64,000 bases of DNA from Narthecium ossifragum (lineage: Eukaryota; Streptophyta; Magnoliopsida; Dioscoreales; Nartheciaceae), in the NCBI GenBank assembly GCA_963920575.1, contig OY986967.1:10472061-10536060 (forward strand). Direction: 5' to 3'. Within the stretch, counting starts at the first letter, position 1. Every line of letters starts with the position of its first letter. Below, in pieces: positions 22,349 to 33,786 of the stretch. The notes under the pieces are model-generated. The model saw only the letters and a list, made by a program, of their open reading frames with translations, was not told the DNA's origin and made no database searches. The position numbers and the translations under genes were made by a program.

Positions 22349-23857
22349 CGACCTATGAATGATCAATCCTTCTCTAAGGAAAGATCGATCCTTCATGACG
22401 ATCGCGCCTAGACTTTCTGCCATTAAAAGATCGATCTTCTAGCAAGGAAAGATCGATCCTTTAGATGCAGAAAGCTAGACTTGGGCTAAAACTCTAGCCC
22501 AAGCCCGGATCTTTCGATTCCGGGTCCACCTAACCTTTCTAATCAAACACTAACACAAATATTGTCAGTGTGTGCACAAGCGGGTGTGGAACAAACCAAC
22601 AAGGCACAATTTACCAAATTACCCTTGTGGTCTACAACGAGCCACAGGGGTAGAGAGGCAGGTCCTCACAGAGGACGTGGAGTAACAAGGTTGACGGCGG
22701 ATTAACCAAGGATTAGCTTAGCAGAGGTAGGGTTCTTGACCTAGGGCTATGTTTAACTGTTAATATGTTTTTGAACCTTTAATTCTTTGATTTGTTCTTG
22801 CTAACTGATGTTCTTAGGGTATTTTGATTACTGTGGTGAGTTTGGAATGAATTGATTTGGATTTTAATCAGATTTAAGCATGTTCTTCCTGGATTTTATC
22901 GAAAATCTGTTCTTCGATGAACAGTCGAGCTCAAGCTCGATTTCCAAGCTGTGTGAGCATGATCTTGAGTAACGTTCAAGATGAAAGTTATAGATCATCG
23001 AATCTTCTTTCAATTCCACCTGATTTCGTAATTTTGAGAGTTTTCTAGGATTTGTGGTGGTTTTTCTTCAAATCTGCGACCAGACAGTGATTAGTAAGTA
23101 ATTAGTGATTTGATTAGTGATTTCTAGAAGTTTTAATCTTGCAATTAAATCCAATTCTTGGGATGCATGTTTATAGTATGCTAATCTACATCTTCCTACG
23201 TTTAATTTCAGATTGGACGTCGTTTGGACGTCGAATTGATGAATTTTCATTCTCTTTAACCATAGCCTAGTGTACTAAACTGAATTAAGGGCTTTAATGG
23301 GTTTTGCTTATTAATTATGTGTGGTTCCTCGTAAATGATGAAATTGGCATTCCTAGCAATAGTTAGGACTATAATGAGTAGTTGGTCAGCTTTCGACAGC
23401 TAATTGCATGTTTATTTCATTAGTTGCTAACTTTTCCTTAATTAGCATTTAAATTGGTGAATCATGTATAGTTTATGTTCACAACTCTTGTATGCATATA
23501 TAGATACATCTATCTAGTCTGTGTGGGCTTGAGGTTGAACCTAGGGAGTCATGCCCCTTGGGATGTTTAGATAGGTAAATGGGCCGAAGGTGTGCCCTAA
23601 ATTATGTAAAATGTATTAATTGTTGTTGTTGCAATTGTTAGCCGGGTATCCCGTTTGTAACAACTTCAGTTGACGGCTGTGGATGCCATCGTAATGCCGA
23701 AATTTAGATTGATGTGTAGTTACTTGCTAACGGCCTGTGGACGCCGTTGTACTATTGTAAGATTTAGTTGTTGCTTAGACCTTTGTTACGCTTATCCTAT
23801 GATGAGTTGTATGCTACACCAAGCCTTGAATATTATATTGGCATATTTTTGCATGTC

Positions 23858-25300
23858 TGATCGCTCACAAACGTTGTCGTTAAAACGTTGCAAACTCAAT
23901 CAAATATAAATTTATAATCCTTATTCAATTATTGCACTACTAGGTAGAATAGCGGTGAAGTCGGAAGTCGATCCACAGGGAAAATGTTGGAAACTGAAAT
24001 CCATTCTCGAAACCCTAAAACTAAGGAAAAGAATCAAAGACAGAATAGAGTTATCTAAACTAATAAAGAAAAGAAATAAAAGGTTGATCAATTTGAATCA
24101 ATGGAGTAGTTACTTAGGAATTACTCAATCCGCTCTAGTTTCGTTATTAGTCTTCTCTAGTTATCATCTTATACCCTTCTCTCAGCATTATGGATCATAT
24201 GGCTACAAGCTCACATGAATCCCTAAAAGAAACTTAATGTTCCCAACAGCATAACCTATCTTTGTTTGGCATAGATTGTCTTTGGTCGTATGATTACATT
24301 AAATTATACTACTCCTAATGACCTTGATACAACCTATCTTCAAGTAGCATAGCTTATCTCAAAGGGAAACCAATAACTTCATGAAAACCATATCATAAAT
24401 CTCTACAATCAATCACAGAAATCATGTAGGACTGAAAGTACGTCAAGGGAACTCTGTTCCTTCAACTCTATTAATAATAAAATCATATTCATGAGATCAT
24501 GCATCGAGAAGTTCACAAGAATCCAACTAAAGGAAAACCAAAACTACACTAGGGTTTCATGAATAATCCTAAGTACAATAATTAGCAACTCATCTTTTGG
24601 ATGAAAGCCATCGGGTTGGAGTAGGAAGCTATCACCATCCACATCCTCTCCGTCTTCTTCTTCCTCCTCCAAAGATTGTCAAAAAGATGCTTATTTTCGG
24701 CCAGCCAACACCTTCTTATAGGTGTATTCCCGGAATTAGGGTTATGGGTTGAGTTGGACCTCTAGTGCAACTCGGATTTCCTAGTTTAATTCTGACAGCC
24801 TCTTCCAGTCGTGACTGGGTTCAACCCGTCCTAAATTTGAGAATGTGCTCAACATGAAAGATGTATATTAGGAAGCCTTCTGTCCTTGACCGAATATTTG
24901 AATTATTTGGACTTATCTGGAATATTTGGCGAATATCCTCCTGAGCATCGACGGACCAGTTTTCCAGCAGCTATTTATCTCGATCTTCTTCAAAGCTGGA
25001 ATCAATCCATCAGGAGTCTCGCAAAAATGTCCAACATGAACGTTGTAGCTCTTGAAGTCTTCTACTACGTACTACATTTCCAGAATATTTGGACTTATGG
25101 AGAATATATAGAGAATATTCTCCTGACAGGCGATGAAACAGTCTTTATCACATAAATTCATCATTTTAGTCGAATTTCTTGTATTTCTTCTCAAATCATG
25201 ATTAAATCTGAAATTAACTAACAAACAATTAAATACAACTACTCTAGGCCTAACAAAGGTAATTTAAGGGGTTTAATTATGAATATTTAGTAACTCATCA
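23858..25300 (-). mobile_element. Solo LTR of the Tat-like family (1.44 kb)
   Basis: It starts TGATCGCTCAC and ends TAACTCATCA. Flanks atgtc (23853-23857) and atgtt (25301-25305) form a near-perfect target duplication. The end, read in reverse, gives TGATGAG..., the start of the LTR at 9062. A TATA-like CCTATAAGAAGG is present on the minus strand near 24717. Confidence 0.7.
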
Positions 25301-25678
25301 ATGTTTGAATCTTATCTTTGTGCATGTGAGCATTGCATGCATTTTGATCGCATTAGAAGCATCAGGCTAGGACGTGGGCGATGGGTTCATCGCCGATCCG
25401 AGGTTCTCATGTAGCTCGAATTCAGCCGTAAGACCGAGGCTGGGTAGCAAGGTCTTGGCATGGAATTGTGTTGTTAATAATCTGATGTTTTGATGTTACT
25501 GTCTAGTTGGCTACAATTACTCTGATTGAGGTGTAAAGGTACTCTTACGTTCCAGGTTCAGTCTCAGTTACGTACCACTTGTGTCTTACGCCCTATTGTT
25601 CAGCGCTGGAGCGCTTGGTTTGAGAGGGATGACTGTTGACAGTACCTCAGGTCATTAGCGTGCGTTCCCTGGGGTAGG

Positions 25679-27448
25679 TGATATCGCTCAAATGTGTCAC
25701 GCACAACGGTCGCGGTGCAGTACAACATAAGAGAGGTCGAACCCACAGAGAGACAAGCAGGAAAGAACCAGAAACACGAATAACAATAAATTGAAGACAA
25801 ACAAGAACGTTAAAGTTAAGAAAGTAGATCGCAGATGTAATGATGAGATAAAGTTAACGAAAGAAATCAGGATTTGAATAAGGCTAGGCTTTAGGAATCA
25901 TTTCACTCGGATTTAGGTTATTCTCTTCTCAATGGTTCATATAATACTCAGTTAAGGGATTCACATCCCAATCAACTTAACCGGAACATATGGAACTATA
26001 AACCTAACAAAATACAAAAGTGTCTCTTCCTACAATTGATTCTTCCTTATTATAGTCCTAACTTTATCCAACCCAAACCTAAGAATATATGATACCTGCT
26101 GTCACTACAGACAACATATAGCAAAAGTTCATCGGGACAAAGCCCTAACTCTATCTAACCAGATCTCTAAGAATACACAATACCAACTCTCACAATCGGC
26201 AATGCATAGCAAAGATTTCACGAGATAAAGTAGGTAAACAATAGGTAAAACTATGGGATTATAAGATCATGAAAGAAGCATGACTGGATTCATTATATTA
26301 ATCATCCACATAGAGATCTATAATCTGAAAATAATCCTTGAAGACTCAATACATAGAGAAGAGTTTAACAATAAAGTTTAAAACATGAACCATCATTGGA
26401 GAAGAAACCCTAATCCTCGCTAGGTCATCCGTCCGCCATGCCCGCGGATTACTAGCCATGGATAGAGATTTCTTCATCTTCCTCCTTTGCTTTTCTCCCC
26501 TCCAAAGCTCTGTAGAAAACCCCCTTGGGACCTGCTCAATTTCGGATTAAATAAGCATATATATAGGGGAACCCCGAAATTAGGGTTTTAGTTGAGTTGG
26601 ACTCGGATTTCCTCAAGGCAGCCCTATTCCGGTCACAACTGGGTCCAATCCAGTCGGAATTTGGAAACTTGCTCAGCACGAAAGTTGTATATTTGGAAGT
26701 CTTCTACCAGATTCCGAAAATTTCACAATATTCTGAGTTATATAGAATATTTGAAGAATATTCTCCTCAACTTCGACAGAACAGTTTTCCAGCTGTCTAA
26801 CTTCATTTATTCTTCCAATCTGTTATCACACAGTCCAGAATCTCACTAAATGACCAACATAAAAGTTGTAGATATCTGAGCTTTCTATCATGTATTCAAA
26901 TTTCAGAATATTTGGACTTCCAGAGAATATGGTACGAATATTTTCCTACCAGTCGACGAAACTGTATTTCTCCTCATTTGGTGTAATCTGGGTCGCCCCG
27001 ACTAAGATCGATCTTCATGGGGGAAATGATTGATCTTCTTGAAACTAGCTCTCTGTCAACTCTTTGTAGCATAAAATGATCGATCCGTGGACGAGAAAGG
27101 ATCAATCCTTTGAGCATCAAATCAATCTTCTTCTTCCGTAACTGCTTTGTCTGCACCTCTCGTACTCAAAATAGTATATCTTCCTCTAAGAAACTCCAAA
27201 TCACAAACCATAAAAACTTCTGAAAACTAGACTTCCAAAGCTTTCCAACCATATATGACATATCAACTGGTTTCTTCCGAGAAGGTACATTTTTGGCGTT
27301 AAAGACCCATCTTTGCTTCAAAATCCTGCATAATACAAATAACTTTGTGAAGCAACATATACGGATAAAATCACCTATATTAATAATGAAAACTAAGCAA
27401 ATAAGCTGCTTTTAGTCATGTTCAGAGTGCACTTTCATACACTCATCA
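25679..27448 (-). mobile_element. Solo LTR of the Tat-like family (1.77 kb)
   Basis: It starts TGATATCGCTC and ends CACTCATCA. The target duplication gtagg is exact at 25674-25678 and 27449-27453. The stretch 27222-27290 matches the reverse complement of about 9240-9300 in the LTR at 9062. GATCGATC-type motifs at 27004-27130 and a TATA-like CTATATATATGC on the minus strand (about 26560) follow the common layout. Confidence 0.85.
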
Positions 27449-28668
27449 GTAGGCGGTGTATGTGACGTGAGTTTCCCCTATAGATGAGGTGGAACCTGGG
27501 ACTTTACTGTTCCCTTTCTTTTGTGAGCGTCGTAGTATAGAATCCTACTGAGCTTATCACTCACTCCTACCCGGGTTGCATTTTACAGGTGCAGGCATCA
27601 TCTCTTCTTTCGTAGCTCCCAGCTGGACAGGCTTTTGGTAGCACGTCGACCCTTTGGAGGTGTTCGAGGACTTGGGGTTCATGTTTATCTTGTTGGTTTA
27701 TTTAAATGTATAATTTCCTTATGTAAGGATTTTTTAGGTTTTATTATATATGTCTTGAGGATCAATTTTGTATGAGAATCTTGAATCATAATAGAGATTT
27801 TATTTTTGACCCCATATCAATTATTAATCAGTTGTATTGTTTTATTATAAATACGCTAGTGATAGATTGAATAGAGTAGGAACCCTCACACCCCAGATCA
27901 GATGAGTTTTCTGGGCCGGGGTGTGACAGGAACAGTAACATGCAGGATCACCCTTACCGAGACAGGATTCCCATGCCTGGGGACCACGTTGGGAACGAAT
28001 TGATAACCATCCTTAGCACTTGGCCTCAAAGAATCGACACGACCTCTAAACCTCAATAACAATATAACTGTAGCCAACTAGATATTATGCTCGATAACAT
28101 ATGAATTCCAATAATACAATCACGTCATAGAGCTAGATCTGAGCTGCCCGAGCTCTTGGATCGGCGAAACCCCTATTCACCCACGTCCTAACCTTATGCT
28201 CCTAACACAAGCAAATGTATGAATGCTCACACGCACATAAAGATATGACTACAGGCATGCGCGCAACAATATATCAAATCAACGTACAAGGTCTAGGCAT
28301 AGCATACTGCTAGATGAAAATGGGTGAACATACCATAAAGCAAGTAAGGTCTAACATTAAGCATATTAAGAGCCCAACAACCCACTAGCCTCAAACAAGC
28401 ATTAACAATACATCAGCAACATAAGCCGCTAACAAACAAATTACAGACCAAATTTTGGTATTACAACGATCGTCAATCGAAATTCCTACAACGGGAGCAC
28501 AGCCCCGACCAAGAAATAAACAACAAACCACAGTAATTACAATTCACATAATCTAAGGTACACTGTCGGCCGATTTAACCATCTAACCATCCTAATGGGT
28601 ATGACTCCCTTGGTTCAACCACGAGCCTCACATAGGGCTTAAGTATATATATATAGCATGCTAATTAG

Positions 28669-31600
28669 CACTACAAGAAATGTGGGCTACAGTGACGAGC
28701 ATTCAGTGACAATAGTAATTATTGTCACAAAAGATAGGCCTATAGTGACAAGATTAATTTGTCGTCACTGGTCTCAATTTGTCTGAATTTTCTGTGACAA
28801 GATTTTTTAGTTGTCACTGAAAACCTTATGTACAGTGACGACAATTATTTGTCGTCACTAAAAATTGAAAAATAACATGATGGAAAAAATTGGCTAATTC
28901 AATTGAAGTAAAATTTGTATTTAGTGACAACAAATTTGTTCTTGTCACTGATAATATTCAGTGACAAGAAAAAACTTATTTGCTTGTCACTGTAGCCAAG
29001 CATTTAGTTAAAATGTAAAATCTGAAAACAAAAAAACCTAATATAAACCCTCTAAATCCCTAAAGTCTCTCATCTCCTCTCCCGTCACCTCCCCTCTCCT
29101 CTCTTCTCTGCCAACGAAGCGTCCTCGGCGGACTCCGGCGGCGTGCTCGGTGGACTCCGGCGGTGTGCTCGGCGGACTCCGGCGGTGTGCTCGGCGGACT
29201 CCGGCGTGCACGGCGCCCTTGGTGGCGTGCTCAGCGGCCTCGGCGTGCTCGGCGGACTCAGGCGTCCGAAGTGTAACCTCCCTTACCCCCCCCCCCCCCC
29301 CCCCCCCCCCCTCTCCCTACCTCCCTCCCTCTCCGACCCACCCCCATCTCCCCACCTGACTCAGATTAAGCTCAATACTTGAGTTACTTCATCATTCTAG
29401 CACTGACAGAAACAAAAACAAGGATGTAGTTTCATCTAGTTTTTCCGACAGATTTCCTCGCAATTGTTTGGATTTGATGCTTGTGTGATCCCATACCAAC
29501 TTTGTAGTCTGTACATTAGATGTTCTGCTATATTCATCGACATAATAAAGCAAAATAACTATCCTTTACTTGCTATTTGAAAGTACCACAGAGAAGGACC
29601 TTGTTTCAGTCATGCGTTTGTCTGTGTTTCTTTTTCCTGTACATATGGGTTTTTTTCCCTGAATATTAACTTTCTGGTTGGAAATGTCATTGATCAAGTT
29701 CCTTCAATCCTCCAAGACTCAGAAGCGCTTTTAGGAAACTGTATCGTAGTTGCAAGAATAGCTTGAACATCCAGCCTTAACTACCATCCTAGTTCGCATA
29801 CATAAACTGAGGCTTTTTAATGAGCTTAGCATTGCATTTTGGGTGGCCAGAAGTTAATAAGCTCAGGGAATTGGACTGCTCTTTCTGTTATCCAAAAGCC
29901 ACGCCTTCCATAGCCATACTTCTCAATGTTCTCATCATAGGAAAAGTCTCTAAATCGATGATTTAGATAATTAAACTCATCACACTATTTGCCTAAGATA
30001 ATAGATGGAAGTATGAAGACATGGTACTCTGTCATGGATGCCTTAGGCCATAGGATGACCTCCTTGATAAATAAATGACAAGTAAGGGTCAACTAACTTT
30101 AGGTCACTAGTTTTGCATCCAATGTAAGTGCAAACAAGATAGCAAACTTTTACATTTAAGTTCAATATCAAGCCAGCTATTGTAGTGTGCAGTTGTTTCA
30201 AATGGAGAAATGAAGATTTTGTGTAGACTTGGAAAATAGGACAATCATAGACAGATACAAAGTAGAAAATTAGCACACAGTGACAACTTGAGCTTTATAC
30301 TCGGATATAAAATTTTACACCAAGCATTCCACCTATACTTACATACCAAAACAAACTATAATCAAATCTGTTTAGAAGTCTTAAGGCTGCATTCTATTAT
30401 GTCAAGCCATATGCATATAGTAGACAGGCGAACATAAAGTTGCCTACAACCGTTGCAATACCATGCAATAGAGAGCTATCGATTGTTCCTTGTTTTGCTC
30501 CCATATTAGAGCTGTCACAGACAAGTAGGGTTGCATGCATGGGTCTTCTCTTCCAACTATATGTGAAAAGGATCTACCATTGTGGAAAGAATGATTCATT
30601 CCCTTTTGATGAACTGATTGCCATTGTATAGTGGAAAAGCTAGAGAAGCCAGAGTGGTGCTTGCTTGCATGTATTGTTGTGAGACAACACAAGAGGGAGG
30701 CATAATGTAGACAGATCACTTGAGAGTACTATCTCTTCTCCTACCTTACTCTTAACATATATATATCAAAGGCATCAATGCATTGCTATGCCTTTATATA
30801 TGTGTGTGTACTTGATTTTTTGTAGGACAGCCCTAGCCTTTTGGTGCAGCCATGAAGGGGATATGTATGAGTTTCATGATTAGTGGTCCTATATAATGTT
30901 CATAATGTACATGGATCACTGTCATAATTCTTTCTCTTTTTCACTCTCTTTGAATATGTATTGAGAGTGTTCCAACCTGGAAACAGGTTCTGTTTATTTG
31001 CAGTTAGATCTTATCAATATTAGATAATGGCAACTTTATAGAACAGTTCTTGGTGACGAAAATCTGAACTTGCAATAATATAAGCAACTAACTGATCCCC
31101 AGCTAGCTTTTTAAAGAGACCAAACTTAGCCTTTAAATCCATCTAATATGCTGTCCATGCATCGTTACCTTCTAGAAGAATGGGCCTAATTGCCTATATC
31201 TTAGCTTGTACTCAACAATCTTCCCATCCTTAGGAGAAACAAACCTTGAAGTCATTTTTTGGTAGTGTTACTATATATCTTTATATGAGCTGTAATCAAA
31301 GAATCATTATCATGTTTAATTCAGCTACCAAAGCATGAAGATTTAATTAGGGAAGCAATGGAGGGTTAGGAGGATAAAAAATTCTAGGAAATGATATATA
31401 TGTATGTATATGGAAACTAATATAGTATAACTTCAATGTCTTAATTCCATACAAGTTTTGCAATACTGCCAACCCATCTGCATGTATAGTAAACATATGT
31501 ATATATATCTGTAGAAGAAACTAGAGATTGATAAAATTAATATTTAACAATATTTCTCTTGTTCTACATAAACTTAGTTTGCAATCAAGCCTCTAGTATG

Positions 31601-32810
31601 CTGCATTTGAAGACTCATGCTCAGTTGCTAGGATTTCTATTATAACAGTGGCTATTAATTGCAGGACATATGCCTCTCGGCTTTGTTCTTGTGGAAATAC
31701 TTATTTCATAATGCATAGCTTGAGTAATTTGTATGTAAGAATGGTAAGAATGGTAAGCCAATGTATAAGCTTTTATATTGCAAAGATGTTAGTAGATGTG
31801 TTAAAAACCTGTTTAAACAGCTATACTATTTGAGAATGTCGAAAATACAGGGGAGACTCTGGCCGTTTTATTTCTTAAATTCAAATTGTGATGTTGGCTT
31901 TTATATATTTGTTTATTATACACATTGTATTTATGTTTCTAAATGCTAATTCTTTTCTTTTGTTTCCTTTTTATATACAGGATACTTGATCTATTAGATC
32001 AATGTTAGATGGTGCGGATATCGATCGGACATGTTTTGGATATTAATGTAATTTAAGTGTACTCTTTTGAATTAACATAATTATGTAACTTTGATGTATG
32101 CAGTAACTATTTTTTTGTATAAGCAACATACAAAGCTGTTTGTTTATGAAATATATTTTATGGTATGAATTATTTTCATTTGAATCATAATAATGTGTTT
32201 GTTTGTTTCGAGAAAAATAGTGCTTATAGTTAAAGATTAATTTTTAAATTAAAATATAAAATAATAAAAATTAGGTTTGATGACAAATTTTAGTGACAAA
32301 AAAAATTGTCACTAAAACAAGATTCAGTATTGTGTGACAAACTTAGATAGCATTTGTTGTCACTAATAATGGAATTAGTGACAAACAATGTTGTTAGTAC
32401 TTGTCATTGTAAATACTTTTAGTGACAACTTTTTTATTGTCACTATAAACTATTTTCAGTGACAATATCACTTGTCACTATAAAATATACGTTGTCATAA
32501 ATAAAATTTAATTATAGTGTATTTCAACATATAGTGACAACAAATTTATTTACAGTGACAACAATGATTGTCATAAATTCAAATCAACTGTGACCAGTGT
32601 AGTCGTCACAGATAAATAACTTTCAGTGACGGGTACTCTCGTCACTGAAAGTAACTGATTTTGTGACAACGCAACAAAGTTGTCACTGAAACTTTCAGCC
32701 ACGGAGGTATAGGCGACGACCCTAAACTCGTCACTAAAAGTTTTCTGTGACGGATTTCAGGGTACTAGTGACAAGTTTTATTGTCACTATAGACCTATTT
32801 TGTTGTAGTG
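28669..32810. mobile_element. Non-autonomous CACTA (En/Spm-type) transposon
   Basis: The termini are CACTACAAGAAA at 28669 and TTTTGTTGTAGTG at 32810, an inverted pair. The 3-bp target duplication is tag at 28666-28668 and 32811-32813. Dense subterminal repeats of the form AGTGACAA/TTGTCACT occupy about 28690-29000 and 32280-32790. Such repeats bind the TNPA-type protein in this superfamily. No transposase is recognisable in the 4.1 kb, so mobility would need an autonomous relative. The interior (29380-32270) is AT-rich without a convincing gene. Confidence 0.9.
29110..29311. repeat. GC-rich minisatellite followed by a 26-base C run
   Basis: Units of about 21 bp, GTGCTCGGCGGACTCCGGCG with variants, repeat several times at 29120-29260. 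A homopolymer of 26 C occupies 29286-29311. The open frame over them is repeat-driven. The C run is a likely length-error site. Confidence 0.85.
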
Positions 32811-33661
32811 TAGATATATATATATATATATATCTAATTAGCATGCTATAATTGAAAGTAAAGCTTCTACTCTACGCCACACACAAAGGGAGAGAAACAG
32901 TAAAGTCCCAGGTTCCACCTCATCTCTAGGGGACAAACACACCTTACGAACTCCGCCTACCCCAGAGCACGCACTCTGATGACATCCACTGTCAATGGTT
33001 GCCCCTCACAAACCAAGCGCTCCAGCGCTAAAACAACATGACGTAGGACACATAGAGTACGTAACTTCCCCTACAGAACTGAGACTGAAACTGGAACCCA
33101 TGATGACCTCCACACCTCAATCAGAGTAATAGTAGTCAACTAGACAAAAACATCGATAAACATCATATCATCATAACAATTCACATCCTAAACCTTGCTA
33201 CCCAGCCTCGGTCCTAAGGCTAGATCCGTGCTGACCGACCCCTCGGATCGGCGAAACCCCTATTCACTCACGTCATAACCTAATGCTTCTAATGCAATTA
33301 GATGCATGCAATGCTCATGCGCATATTAATAGATCAAGACATGCAACAATATATCAAATATCATACAGGGCTAGGCATAACACCAAGCTTGCCAGGGATA
33401 AACATAGCAAGGGTCTGAACAAGCGAACATACATTCTAGCATTACAACGGGGCCCACGAGCAACTCCACATTTCAATCCAAATTCCGGCATTAGAATGAC
33501 ATGCACAACCGTCAACCGGAAATTGCTACAATGGGGATACAACCTCGGCCATACGAACAACATAACAAGTAGCAATAATTTAATATACACAAAGCACAAC
33601 CAGGGCCCTAAATTCTGTCTAAACATCCCAAGGGGCATGACTCCCTTGGTTCAACCAAGGG

Positions 33662-33663
<2 letters not shown>

Positions 33664-33701
<38 letters not shown>
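33664..33701. repeat. (TA)n microsatellite
   Basis: Nineteen uninterrupted TA units. They lie at the place where related LTRs have shorter AT runs. Confidence 0.95.
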
Positions 33702-33705
<4 letters not shown>

Positions 33706-33786
33706 ATAAGTAACATGATACAATAGACTACAAGATTTCCAATTATAAGAAACTGACAAAGAGAGAGAGACATGCTATACCTACCA

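Larger units (their letters stand above)
19564..22670 (-). mobile_element. Family 1 solo LTR with an inserted TRIM
   Basis: It starts TGTCGCGCCCCGACTCGCG and ends GGTCCTCACA. Subtracting the TRIM at 20548-21305 leaves about 2.35 kb, the family 1 length. Flanks gtgga (19559-19563) and gagga (22671-22675) match at four of five bases and probably are a mutated target duplication. AATTTACCAAATT sits at 22608-22620, again 50 bases from the terminus. GATCGATC motifs crowd 21680-21990 and 22360-22460. Confidence 0.85.
16077..27928 (+). mobile_element. Family 2 solo LTR carrying four nested insertions
   Basis: TGTGAGGACC at 16077 and ...GGGGTGTGACA at 27928 are flanked by ggaac at 16072-16076 and 27929-27933. 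Native pieces are 16077 to about 16387, 19428-19563, 22676-23857, 25306-25678 and 27454-27928, roughly 2.5 kb in total. AATTTGGTAAATT is at 16180-16192, and GGACCGATCCATCGGTCC-type palindromes occur at about 16339-16376. No internal coding sequence is attached, so it is a solo LTR. Confidence 0.8.

Noticed and set aside
29286..29311. 26-base C run as a functional element
   Set aside because: It is most simply a homopolymer, and its length may be a sequencing or assembly error.
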